Source: Phenylobacterium haematophilum (GTDB lineage Bacteria > Pseudomonadota > Alphaproteobacteria > Caulobacterales > Caulobacteraceae). Taken from it: DNA of 64,000 nt. The stretch spans positions 496,001-560,000 of the forward strand of contig NZ_JACIDK010000002.1 of assembly GCF_014196295.1 (NCBI RefSeq). Direction: 5' to 3'. Positions 32,351 through 40,893 of this stretch are shown here, piece after piece. Each line of letters starts with the position of its first letter. Position 1 is the first letter of the stretch. The position numbers and the translations under genes are program-made. The notes under the pieces were generated by a model. That model did no database searches, was not told where the DNA came from, and was given only the letters and a program-made list of their open reading frames with translations.

Positions 32351-33129
32351 CGCGCCCAGGGATCGTCCAGCACGCCGTCGATGAAGTCGAAGACGGCGGC
32401 CTTGGTCAGGGCGTGAGGGATGGCCGAGAAGTGGTCGCAGCCCGGGATCACCACCCCGCGTCCGTCGCCGAACGCCTGGGCGAGCAGCTCAGGATCGCCG
32501 TTTGTCTCGCGCTGGCCGGCGACGACCAGCACCGGCATCGGCAGGGTCGCGAAACCTTCCGTGTCCAGCGGCGGGTTTTCGGCCTGCACGAAGGCGGCCA
32601 GCGCGCGCCGGTCCTCGCCCTGCTCGTCGGCGAACTGGCGGAAGCTTTTCAGGAAAGGCTCGGTAATGGTCTCGGGATCATCGGCCAGCATGGCGTTCGC
32701 CATCACGTCGCCCCGCGCCGAGGGCCGCTCGCTCAGCATCTTATCGCCGACCCCGCCGAGGATCAGGTTCGAGAACCGGTGGGGCGCGGCGACGGCCGCC
32801 GCTGCGGCGACCCGCGCGCCCATCGAATAGCCGAACAGGTCCACCCGGTTGACGCCGAGGTGGTCCATCAGTTCGACTACGTCGCGCGCCAGGTTGTCGC
32901 GCAGATAGGCGGCCGGCTCATAGGCCTTGCCGCTCTGGCCGTGGCCGCGCTGGTCGAGCGCGATCACCCGGAAGCGCCGGCGCTCCAGGGCCGCGTACCA
33001 GCCGGTCCGCTTCCAGCCTTCGTTGCGGTTCGACGTGAAGCCGTGGACCAGCAGGATCGCCCGCTCGTAGTTGTCGGGCGCGTTGTCGTCGTAGCTGATC
33101 GTGAAGCCGTCGCTGGTCGTGAAATCCAT
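32347..33129 (-). CDS. Alpha/beta hydrolase
   Basis: A 260-residue alpha/beta-fold hydrolase. The oxyanion-side motif is LLVHGFTSNRNEGWKR, the nucleophile elbow is LFGYSMGAR (Ser near residue 101), the acid is likely in VVAGQRETNGDPEL, and the histidine is in IPGCDHFSAIP. ALDQRGHGQSGK is the usual strand-4 turn. The substrate is unknown; esterase, lactonase or C-C hydrolase are all possible. It is followed directly by the small methyltransferase gene. Confidence 0.9.
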   Translation of the reverse strand: MDFTTSDGFTISYDDNAPDNYERAILLVHGFTSNRNEGWKRTGWYAALERRRFRVIALDQRGHGQSGKAYEPAAYLRDNLARDVVELMDHLGVNRVDLFGYSMGARVAAAAAVAAPHRFSNLILGGVGDKMLSERPSARGDVMANAMLADDPETITEPFLKSFRQFADEQGEDRRALAAFVQAENPPLDTEGFATLPMPVLVVAGQRETNGDPELLAQAFGDGRGVVIPGCDHFSAIPHALTKAAVFDFIDGVLDDPWAR

Positions 33130-33210
33130 GGTGGCAATGAGCTCGATCTGAATAGGCCGTCAAAATAACGGTTCAACAGACCCGCCGTGCGCGCCGATGG
33201 CAAGTGCCGG

Positions 33211-34311
33211 TCAGCTGCGCCAGCGCAGGGTGGCCGCTTCCACCGGGTTCTCGAACGGCCGGCCCGCCTTGCGGCTGGCGGTCCATTCGCGCTTCAGCTG
33301 CTGGTACCACTTGGCTTGGCGGTCGGCGTCGTCGATCCACAGCAGGGAAGGATCGTAGCGAAGCCCCTCATTCTGCAAGTTCACCATGTCGCCGTCCTGG
33401 CGCAGGAAGGCCCGCGCGCCGGCGGCGATGAACGGCTTCAGCACCAGGAACGCGGGGTGGTCGGACCAGACGATCTGGGTGATCCGGGTCTTGCCCTCGT
33501 TGATCGGCGTCAGGCAGGTCAGCGACAGCACCTGGCGCTGGCCGACCGTGACGTGCTCCCAACGCAGGCCGGGGATACGGAAAGTGATCTCGGTCAGCGG
33601 CTCGCCGCCCAGAATCGCATAGGCGCGGCTGTTCTTGCTGGGCTCGTGGCGGACCATGGCGAAGCCCTGTTCGCGCGGTTCGAACTTCTTGGCCTTCTCG
33701 TGCTGGCTCTTGGCCGAGCGCCACCACCACTGCTGGTGCACATAGGGGCCGTGGGCCGGGTCCATCAGCCCGACGACCGCGTGGTCGATATGGGCGTCGA
33801 AGTCCATGCGGTCGACCAGCTTGGGGCCGCCGCCGACCACGCCCGGAAACACCGGCGGCGGTTCGCTCGGCTCGCCGGTGAAGCGCGGGTCGGAGCTGAT
33901 CCAGACGAACACCAGGCCCTGGCTTTCCGCGGCCGGATAGTTGCGCACGCGGATGCGGCTGACGTCCATCGCCTGGTCGTCGACCAGCGAGGGGATCGCC
34001 GCGCAGGCGCCGTCGGTCCTGAACCGCCAGCCGTGATAGGGGCACTCGACGCTCTCGGCGCCGTCGGCCTCGCGGGTCAGCTTGCCGGCCGACAGCGGCG
34101 CGGCCCGGTGCGGGCAGATGTCCTTGAGCGCATAGACCTTCCCGGCGCGGTCTCGACCGAGCAGGATCGGTTCGCCGAGAATCTCGTAGCGCTGCAGCTT
34201 GCCGGCCTTCAGGTCGCCGGAGAGGGCGGCGAAGTACCAGATGTCGTGCAAAAAGCCGCGACCGAACTTGGCGTCGGCGGTGGGTGTGGTTTTGGCGTCG
34301 CCGTCGGGCAT
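33211..34311 (-). CDS. Rieske non-heme iron oxygenase, alpha-subunit type
   Basis: A 366-residue oxygenase. The [2Fe-2S] Rieske ligands are CPHRAAPLS and CPYHGWRF (Cys-x-His then Cys-x-x-His). The mononuclear iron site is readable as DFDAHIDHAVVGLMDPAHG followed by PYVH, giving an Asp and two His in the usual spacing. Related enzymes include vanillate O-demethylase and other single-component alpha subunits needing a separate reductase; none is adjacent. The substrate is unknown. It lies on the same strand as the GH13 gene. Confidence 0.88.
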   Translation of the reverse strand: MPDGDAKTTPTADAKFGRGFLHDIWYFAALSGDLKAGKLQRYEILGEPILLGRDRAGKVYALKDICPHRAAPLSAGKLTREADGAESVECPYHGWRFRTDGACAAIPSLVDDQAMDVSRIRVRNYPAAESQGLVFVWISSDPRFTGEPSEPPPVFPGVVGGGPKLVDRMDFDAHIDHAVVGLMDPAHGPYVHQQWWWRSAKSQHEKAKKFEPREQGFAMVRHEPSKNSRAYAILGGEPLTEITFRIPGLRWEHVTVGQRQVLSLTCLTPINEGKTRITQIVWSDHPAFLVLKPFIAAGARAFLRQDGDMVNLQNEGLRYDPSLLWIDDADRQAKWYQQLKREWTASRKAGRPFENPVEAATLRWRS

Positions 34312-34328
34312 GTGGACCTTCTAGCGCG

Positions 34329-35930
34329 TCACGCGAGCCGCAGGAACCTAGCCGAGTGGGCGCCCATGTGGAGAGCCGCGCCGTCGAGGGTGGCTTCGCC
34401 CGCGCCAGGCCCCAGAATCGCCGCCCCAGCCAGTCGTTCGTCGCCGAACACCGCCGGGGCCGCGCCCATATTGAACACGCAGGCGATCTGCGTTTCGCCC
34501 GCCCGCCGGATGAACACCAGCAGCGGTTCGGGGGCGCTGACCATTTCCAGGTCGCCGACGACCAGGGCCGGGGTGTCGCGGCGCAGGGCCGTCAGGGCGC
34601 GGGTGAAGTCGAGGGTCGAATCGGCCGCCGACTCCTGGCTCGCCGCCGACAGCCCTGCGTGTTCCACGGCCGGCGGCAACCAAGGCTTGCCGGCCGAAAA
34701 GCCCATATTGGTCCCCTCGGTCCACGGCATCGGCGTGCGTGAGCCGTCGCGGCCCTTGGCGATCGGCCAGTAGAGGTCGCCGACCGGATCGCGGATCTCC
34801 TCGCGCGTGAGGCTCTGGGCCTCGGGCAAGCCCAGCTCCTCGCCCTGATATAGCAGCACCGTGCCCTTCAGCGTCAGCAGCAGGGCCAGCATCAGCCGGG
34901 CGATCGCTTCGCCGCCGCCGAACCGCGTGGCGGTGCGTGGGATGTCGTGGTTGCAGAACGAGATGCACGGCCAATGGCCGGGAAACCGGTCCAGCGTGTC
35001 GTAGTGGTCGCGGAAGATGTCCGGCGACAGCCGCCGCGCATGCAGCAGCACGAAGGTGTAGGCCGAGTGCAGGCCTTCGTGCGGCGTGCAGTAGGCCCCG
35101 CAGCGCTCCTCTTCCTCCGAGAATTCGCCGAACACGAACCGCTCGCCGAAGGCGTCGACCCGGCGGCGGATCTCGTCCAGCAGGGGGATGTTCTCGGGCA
35201 GGTTGGAGTCGTGCAGGTGGCGCTGCATGTCGCTGGCGTGCGCCCAGTGGCGGCGCAGCCGCTGGTCGGCCGGGATCGCCGGATTGTCGGTCAGGGTGTC
35301 GTCGTGCAGGAAGGTCCCGGCGACGTCGAGCCGGAAGCCGTCGACGCCCTTCTCCAGCCAGAACTCGAGCACCCGCAGGGCGGCGGCCTTGGCGTCGGGA
35401 TGACGCCAGTTCAGCTTCGGCTGCTGCCGTAGGAATTTGTGGTGATAGTGCTGGCGGCGCGCGGGCTGGTAGGCCCAGGCCGGTCCCCCGAATACCGACA
35501 GCCAGTTGTTCGGCGCAGTCCCGTCGCGGGCGGGATCGGCCCAGACGTACCAGTCGGCCTTGGGACCCTCGGCGCCGCCGTCGCGGCTCTCGGCGAACCA
35601 CGGATGCTCGTCGGAGGTATGTGAAAGCACCTCGTCCAGCAGGACCTTCAAGCCCCGCCGGTGCGCCGCATCGATTAGCGCCTGCAGGTCATCCATGGTC
35701 CCGTAGTCGGGCTGGACGCCTTCATAGTCGGAGATATCGTAGCCCCAGTCGCGGTTCGGCGAGGGGTGGACAGGCGAGAGCCAGATCGCGTCGACGCCCA
35801 GGCTCTCGATGTAGTCCAGTTTGGCGAGGACCCCGGCCAGATCGCCGTGGCCGTCGCCGTCGGAGTCGAAGAAGCTCCGCACATAGACGTGGTAGACGAC
35901 CGCGCCCTTCCACCAGGGCGCGGCCGACAC
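34329..35930 (-). CDS. GH13 alpha-glucosidase
   Basis: A 533-residue glycoside hydrolase family 13 enzyme of the oligo-1,6-glucosidase/alpha-glucosidase group. It starts WWKGAVVYHVYVRSFFDSDG, has DYIESLGVDAIWLSPVHPSP, the nucleophile region GVDGFRLDVAG, the acid/base region FVFGEFSEEE and the stabilising Asp in FCNHDIPRTATR. There is no signal peptide, so it should act on imported malto- or isomalto-oligosaccharides. No sugar transporter or regulator is adjacent. Its start lies one base from the ClpP-like stop. Confidence 0.92.
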   Translation of the reverse strand: MSAAPWWKGAVVYHVYVRSFFDSDGDGHGDLAGVLAKLDYIESLGVDAIWLSPVHPSPNRDWGYDISDYEGVQPDYGTMDDLQALIDAAHRRGLKVLLDEVLSHTSDEHPWFAESRDGGAEGPKADWYVWADPARDGTAPNNWLSVFGGPAWAYQPARRQHYHHKFLRQQPKLNWRHPDAKAAALRVLEFWLEKGVDGFRLDVAGTFLHDDTLTDNPAIPADQRLRRHWAHASDMQRHLHDSNLPENIPLLDEIRRRVDAFGERFVFGEFSEEEERCGAYCTPHEGLHSAYTFVLLHARRLSPDIFRDHYDTLDRFPGHWPCISFCNHDIPRTATRFGGGEAIARLMLALLLTLKGTVLLYQGEELGLPEAQSLTREEIRDPVGDLYWPIAKGRDGSRTPMPWTEGTNMGFSAGKPWLPPAVEHAGLSAASQESAADSTLDFTRALTALRRDTPALVVGDLEMVSAPEPLLVFIRRAGETQIACVFNMGAAPAVFGDERLAGAAILGPGAGEATLDGAALHMGAHSARFLRLA

Positions 35931-35931
35931 C

Positions 35932-36543
35932 TTAGGCCTCGCTGGCGCTGTGGATGATCTTCGAAACCAGGCCGTACTCGACGGCGGCCTCGGCGCTCAT
36001 CCAGAAGTTCCGCTGGGTGTCCTTGACGATCTTCTCATAGGGCTGCCCGGTTTCCTTGGCGATCATGCGGTTGACGCGCTCACGCATCTTCACGATCTCC
36101 TCGGCCTCGATCTGGATGTCGCTGGCCTGGCCGCGGACGCCGCCCATCGGCTGGTGCAGCAGGAAGCGGGTGTTGGGCAGGCAGAGCCGATTTTCCTTGG
36201 TCGCGCCCAGGAAGATGTGCGCGCCGGCCGAGGCCACCCAGCCGGTGCCGATGACCTTCACCTGCGGACCGCAGTAGCGGATCATGTCGTGAATGGTGTC
36301 GCCGCTTTCCACATGGCCGCCGGGCGAGTTGATCACCACCTTGATCGGCTTGTCGCTTTCTGCCGCCAGGGCCAGCAGCTGGGCGGTGACCCGCTCGGCC
36401 AGGCGCATGTCGATCTCGCCGAACACCAGCACGGTGCGCGACTTGTAGAGCGCGTTCTGAACAGGCCCGGCCGTCATCGGCATGTCGGGCTTGCGGGCGC
36501 CGTCTTCGCTGTCGTCGTCTTCGTCCAGGCGCCAGTTACGCAT
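35932..36543 (-). CDS. ClpP-like serine peptidase (ClpP paralogue)
   Basis: A 203-residue ClpP-family protein. The catalytic triad is intact by position: Ser105 in GWVASAGAH, His130 in RFLLHQPMGG and Asp175 in VKDTQRNF, with INSPGGHVESGDTIHDMI forming the oxyanion strand. The sequence differs from the usual ClpP (GQAASMG, RxMIHQP), so it is probably a second ClpP, either forming mixed rings or working separately. The acidic N-terminus (RLDEDDDSEDG) is unusual. No Clp ATPase or trigger factor gene is adjacent, unlike the main clpP locus. Confidence 0.88.
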   Translation of the reverse strand: MRNWRLDEDDDSEDGARKPDMPMTAGPVQNALYKSRTVLVFGEIDMRLAERVTAQLLALAAESDKPIKVVINSPGGHVESGDTIHDMIRYCGPQVKVIGTGWVASAGAHIFLGATKENRLCLPNTRFLLHQPMGGVRGQASDIQIEAEEIVKMRERVNRMIAKETGQPYEKIVKDTQRNFWMSAEAAVEYGLVSKIIHSASEA

Positions 36544-36676
36544 ATGGGGTCTCCAATTCGGTTAGTCCGGAACGTGCGATGCGCAGCGGCGCTTCGCAAG
36601 AGCCGGAAGGCCGCGCAAGAGCGGATATTGCGCGAGCAAGGCGTGTCTAGGCGGATTGTCTGACGAAGTCGTTGCT

Positions 36677-37723
36677 TCAGCGGACCTTGAGCGCCAGCAG
36701 CAGGAGCAGGGCCGAGACGCCCAGGTGCAGCAGCATGAAGCGCACCAGCACCTGACTGTTCGACCAGCCGAGTTCCTTGCGCACGTGATCATGCAGCGGG
36801 AAGCGCACCTTCGACAGCACCTTCAAACCGAAGAAGCGCATCAGCGCCACCTTCACCAGGCCGGTCGCGCCGTTCAGCAGCAGCACCGAGCCGATCAGCA
36901 GCAGGAACAGCGGATTGTTGGTCGCCACCACCAGCATGCCGATCAATAGCCCGATCGGCCGCGAACCGGCGTCGCCCATCAGCACCTGGCTGGGCGGGGC
37001 GTTGTACCAGAGGTAGCCGGCGATGCAGCCGACCATCAGGAAAGCCATGATCGCCCAGGTGGCCCCGTCGCGGTTGAGCGGGATGTGCAGGTGGCTGGCC
37101 ACCGCCTCGTTGCCGATGACCGTGTAGAGCAGGCCGCCCAGCAGCAGGATCGCCGTGCCGCTGAGGCTGCCGGAGACCCCGTCGACGCCGTCGGAACAGT
37201 TGGTGGCGTTGATCGACAGCCAGATGACGCCGGCGGCCATCGGGATTGAGAACCACGGCGCCAGGATCAGAACGCCCTTCCAGCCCGGCAGCCAGATATG
37301 CACCGGCTGGAAGCCATAGATCACCGCCGCCGCGCCGAACGCGATGGCGGCGTCCATGACCGCCAGCTGGTACTCGGAAAAGCCGCCCCGGCGGTCGTCC
37401 AGATAGCCGACGATCAGCGCCGCCAGCATGAACGGCACGGTCAGCAGCGGCTTGGCCGTCAGCGGCACGAACACCATGCACGCCAGACAGAACAGGGTGA
37501 TGAAGATCAGCCCGGCGCTGACGGGCTTGCCGACGCTCAGTTCGGCGTTGACCGCGAACGCCCGGCCGCGGTCGGTCGGCAGGTAGCGCCACAGCTGGGG
37601 CAGCAGCAGCCATGTCCCGACGGCGCAGACCGCAAAGCCGGCGCCTGAGAGGAAGAAGAACGAATTGAACAGCCGCAGCGGACCCCAGGCCTCGCCAAAG
37701 GTCGAATAGATCCAGTTCAGCAT
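36677..37723 (-). CDS. MraY-like polyprenyl-phosphate sugar-phosphate transferase (orphan paralogue)
   Basis: A 348-residue membrane enzyme of the MraY/WecA superfamily with about ten helices. Catalytic blocks are present: VGYLDDRR (Asp109-Asp110), NATNCSDGVDGVSGS (Asp178, Asp181) and MGDAGSRPIG (Asp251). The last loop reads PLHDHVRKELGWSNSQVLVRF at 309-329, where standard MraY has HHH; residue 312 is Asp. It stands outside any dcw cluster and beside a ClpP-like gene. It may transfer UDP-MurNAc-peptide like MraY or a different UDP-sugar (inference). GWSNSQVLVRF still resembles the MraY end rather than WecA. Confidence 0.75.
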   Translation of the reverse strand: MLNWIYSTFGEAWGPLRLFNSFFFLSGAGFAVCAVGTWLLLPQLWRYLPTDRGRAFAVNAELSVGKPVSAGLIFITLFCLACMVFVPLTAKPLLTVPFMLAALIVGYLDDRRGGFSEYQLAVMDAAIAFGAAAVIYGFQPVHIWLPGWKGVLILAPWFSIPMAAGVIWLSINATNCSDGVDGVSGSLSGTAILLLGGLLYTVIGNEAVASHLHIPLNRDGATWAIMAFLMVGCIAGYLWYNAPPSQVLMGDAGSRPIGLLIGMLVVATNNPLFLLLIGSVLLLNGATGLVKVALMRFFGLKVLSKVRFPLHDHVRKELGWSNSQVLVRFMLLHLGVSALLLLLALKVR

Positions 37724-37799
37724 TCGGGTCGCGGTCCGCGCGGTGGACGATCGCCCGGATGTGTCGCAATCCGGGCGGCTTGTCGATGCGGCGTAGGTG

Positions 37800-39278
37800 C
37801 TATCCGGCCGTGCTGGTGGCGATCAGTCGGGCGTAGAACTGCACCGCGCGGTCCAGGTTCTCCAGGCTCATGTGCTCGTTGGTGCCGTGGATCATCTTGA
37901 TGGTCTCCAGCGAGAAGACCATCGGCTGGAAGCGGTAGACGTCGTCGGCCACCCCGACCAGGTAGCGGCTGTCGGTGCCGGCGGTCACCAGGCTGGGCGC
38001 GACCGGCGACTTGGCGGTGTCCCCGGCCAGGGCGGCGACCATCTTCCAGGCCTCCGATGTTGTCGAGGAGACCGGCGAGGGCTCGTTCGGCTTGCGGCTC
38101 CAGGCGAAGGTCACCGGCAGCGCGCCCACCGCAGCCTTGGCCCGCGAAATCACGCCCTCGGAACTGTCGCCGGGGGCGATGCGGTAGTTGATCCAGGCCG
38201 TTGCGTCCTGCGGCAGCACGTTTTCCTTCGGGCTGCCCTTCAGCATGGTCGGGGCGATGGTGGTGTGCAGCAGCGCCGCGCCCGACGGCGTGGCGGCCGC
38301 CTGCTTGATGATCAGCGGCTCGAACAGCCAGCGGTTCGCCATCGCCATGCGGATCATGAACGAGCCCTGCGGCGCCAGGGTCTCCATCATCATGCCGCCG
38401 GGGCCGTCCAGCTTCATCGGCGCCTGGTCTTCGGCGATCTTGGTCACCGCCCGGGCCAGGGTCAGCACGCCGCCGGAATCGGCCGGCGGGGCCGACGAGT
38501 GGCCGCCCTCGGCCTCGGCCGTGACCATCAGGGTCGCATAGCCCTTCTCGGCGATGCCGATCAGCGCCACCTGGCCGCCGGTCAGCGGGTTGTCGGAGAT
38601 GATCGCCATGCCCTCGTCGAGCACGAACTGGGCCTTGATCCCGCGGGACTTGAACAGCCCGGCGACGGCCTGGGCGCCCGTGCCGCCGGCTTCCTCGTCG
38701 TGGCCCGAGACCAGGATCAGCGTGCGCTTGGGCTTGTAGCCCTGCTGGGCCAGGGCCTCGACGCCCTCGAACAGGGTTATCAGCGATCCCTTGTCGTCGA
38801 TCGCGCCGCGGCCCCAGACTGAGCCCTCGGCGATCACGCCGCCGAACGGCGGATGCTTCCAGTCGTCCTCGGTGCCGGGCGTCACGGGCACGACGTCCTG
38901 GTGGGCCATCAGCACCACCGGCGCCAGCGCGGGGTCGGACCCGGCCCAAGTGTAGACCAGCGTGTGGCCCGCGACGACTTCGCGGGTCATCGCCGCGTGC
39001 GCCGCCGGGTAGGTGGTCTGCAGCCAGGCGTGCAGCTTGTCCCACTCGCCGAGCTGGTTTTCCGCCTTGTCCTGGTGGCTGATGGTCTGGAACCGGATCG
39101 ACTGCGACAGGTGCTCGGCCGCCTTGGCGGTGTCGATCGCCACCGCCGGCGCCAGTTTCACCTTGGAGAGGTCCGCGCTGGCGTTGGGCTTGTAGGTCAG
39201 CGTCCTGATCACGACTATGGCTGCGAGCAGTATGACCAGTCCGACCAGTCCCAAGGCGATCTTGCCGATGAATCTCAT
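37800..39278 (-). CDS. M20 family metallopeptidase with N-terminal membrane anchor
   Basis: A 492-residue M20 peptidase of the carboxypeptidase S/PM20D1 type. Residues about 7-26 are a membrane anchor, placing the catalytic part in the periplasm. The di-zinc site is complete: LMAHQDVVPV, GRGAIDDKGS, SGHDEEAGGTGA, FVLDEGMA and the late HGTNEHMS. The dimerisation lid lies between. AGGAGAGG precedes the ATG at 39278; the frame is open upstream but not protein-like. Related enzymes remove C-terminal residues or hydrolyse N-acyl amino acids. Confidence 0.9.
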   Translation of the reverse strand: MRFIGKIALGLVGLVILLAAIVVIRTLTYKPNASADLSKVKLAPAVAIDTAKAAEHLSQSIRFQTISHQDKAENQLGEWDKLHAWLQTTYPAAHAAMTREVVAGHTLVYTWAGSDPALAPVVLMAHQDVVPVTPGTEDDWKHPPFGGVIAEGSVWGRGAIDDKGSLITLFEGVEALAQQGYKPKRTLILVSGHDEEAGGTGAQAVAGLFKSRGIKAQFVLDEGMAIISDNPLTGGQVALIGIAEKGYATLMVTAEAEGGHSSAPPADSGGVLTLARAVTKIAEDQAPMKLDGPGGMMMETLAPQGSFMIRMAMANRWLFEPLIIKQAAATPSGAALLHTTIAPTMLKGSPKENVLPQDATAWINYRIAPGDSSEGVISRAKAAVGALPVTFAWSRKPNEPSPVSSTTSEAWKMVAALAGDTAKSPVAPSLVTAGTDSRYLVGVADDVYRFQPMVFSLETIKMIHGTNEHMSLENLDRAVQFYARLIATSTAG

Positions 39279-39341
39279 GGGGGCCTCTCCTCTGGACCTC
39301 GACCATAGGTCGGCGCCGCTGGGGAAGAGAAGCCAGTCCGC

Positions 39342-40070
39342 GTGCGTTTGATGGCGTTTCAACCATCCGGGGTGTTCTTGGGGGCGGTCTGGGCGACCCT
39401 GACCGACGCGGCGCTGGCGGCCGCGATCCTGGTCTGCTTTGCGAACGTGGCGGCGCCGCCCGAGGATCTGCCCTGGAAGCCGCTGGCCCTGTCGGCTCCG
39501 GCCGGTCTGGCGACCCATCAGCAGCTACGGCACGCCGCCGCCGATCCCGCCCGCTGCCGCGCGGCGCTGCGTTCCGGGGGCGTGAGGTTCGACGAAAGCC
39601 CGCCGCGGCGCGAGGCGGGCTGCTCGCAGCTCGACGCGGTGCGGCTGCGTGGCGGCGTGACGCCGTTGTCGCCGGCCGGCCCGGTGATGACCTGCCGCCA
39701 GGCCCTGACCTACGCCGCCTGGGACCGCTACGGGCTGCAGCCCTCCGCGCGCGAGGTGCTCGGCGAGCCGATCGCCAGCGTCGACCACATGGGGACCTAC
39801 GCCTGCCGCAACATGTATGGCGCAGCGGACGGCCCCCGCAGCGAGCACGCCTTCGCGAACGCTCTCGACGTCGGCGGCTTCACGACGGCCAGCGGCCGCA
39901 AGCTGCGCGTGCTCGGCCAGTTCGAAGGAGAGGACAGGCGGGGCGCGTTCCTGCGCCGCTCGCGCGACGAAGCCTGCCGCTGGTTCCGCACGACGCTGAG
40001 CCCGGACTACAACGCCGCCCATCGCGACCATCTGCACTTGGATTCGGGCCGCCACCAGGTCTGCCGCTAG
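39342..40070 (+). CDS. Extensin-like C-terminal domain protein (LAS-type peptidase fold)
   Basis: A 242-residue protein with an N-terminal membrane anchor (about 8-34) and an extensin-like C-terminal domain in the periplasm. The zinc-peptidase-like motif is SEHAFANALDVGGF (Ser-x-His...Asp) followed by HRDHLHLD, matching the ligand pattern of LAS/VanY peptidases, so a peptidoglycan endopeptidase or carboxypeptidase role is plausible. Several cysteines (CRAAL, CSQLD, TCRQA, YACRN) may form disulphides. GTG 39342 and ATG 39351 are both possible. Its stop interlocks with the TSUP gene via CTAG at 40067-40070. Confidence 0.85.
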   Translation: MRLMAFQPSGVFLGAVWATLTDAALAAAILVCFANVAAPPEDLPWKPLALSAPAGLATHQQLRHAAADPARCRAALRSGGVRFDESPPRREAGCSQLDAVRLRGGVTPLSPAGPVMTCRQALTYAAWDRYGLQPSAREVLGEPIASVDHMGTYACRNMYGAADGPRSEHAFANALDVGGFTTASGRKLRVLGQFEGEDRRGAFLRRSRDEACRWFRTTLSPDYNAAHRDHLHLDSGRHQVCR

Positions 40071-40819
40071 CCGCGGGCCGCGCGGACGAAGAACACCGCG
40101 GTCATCACCACCGAGAGCGCGATGGTGGCGGCGCGCACCACGCGCGGGTCCAGCCGCCGACCCACGTGAGCGCCGAGATAACCGCCGACGATCGCGCCGA
40201 GCCCGACCAGCAGGGTTTCGGGCCAACGAACCGCGCCGGCGATCACGAAGCAGATCACGGCGATGGTGTTGGCGGCGCTGACCATCAGGGTGCGCGGCGG
40301 GTTGAGCTGCTTAAGGTCGACCCCGGCCAACAGGCTCCAGGCGGCCATCATCATCAGCCCGACCGCGCCCCCGAAATAGCCGCCATAGATCCCCAGCGCG
40401 AACTGCAGGACCAGGGTCGGGCCTGGACCGATCTGCGCGCGCCGCTGCAGCCAGGGTGCGATGCGCGGCCCGAAGGCCAGCGCCAGGGTGGCCGTCAGCA
40501 ATAGCCAGGGCAGGATGACGTCGAAGGTCGAGGACGGCGTCCACAGCAGCAGCAGGCTGCCCGCCAGACCGCCGGCCAGGGTGACCGACAGCATCGGCTT
40601 GATCGGCACGCCGCAGACCTCGGTCAGGCCCTGGCGATAGACCCAGGCGCTGGCCAGGCCGCCGGGATAGAGCGCCACGGTGCTGGAGGCGTTCGCCGCA
40701 ACCGAAGGCACGCCGGCCGCGATCAGCGCCGGCAGGGTGACGAACGAGCCGCCGCCGGCCAGGGCGTTCATCGCCCCCGCCAGCAGGCCCGCGCCCAGCA
40801 ACAGGATCTCGCTATCCAT
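40067..40819 (-). CDS. TSUP family (TauE/SafE) membrane transporter
   Basis: A 250-residue TSUP transporter with about eight hydrophobic helices. The first repeat contains GLLAGAMNALAGGGSFVTLPAL and the second GIYGGYFGGAVGLMMMAA, both family hallmarks. It is only distantly like the TSUP at 122-880. The ATG at 40819 gives a natural N-terminus; an upstream in-frame start at 40852 is less likely. The transported anion is unknown. Confidence 0.9.
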   Translation of the reverse strand: MDSEILLLGAGLLAGAMNALAGGGSFVTLPALIAAGVPSVAANASSTVALYPGGLASAWVYRQGLTEVCGVPIKPMLSVTLAGGLAGSLLLLWTPSSTFDVILPWLLLTATLALAFGPRIAPWLQRRAQIGPGPTLVLQFALGIYGGYFGGAVGLMMMAAWSLLAGVDLKQLNPPRTLMVSAANTIAVICFVIAGAVRWPETLLVGLGAIVGGYLGAHVGRRLDPRVVRAATIALSVVMTAVFFVRAARG

Positions 40820-40893
40820 ACCGTCAAGCTGCGCCGCGTGAGGCGGCTTCACAATGCGCGGTCGCCGGGGTCAGCCTTCGCCGGTCGCGAAGG

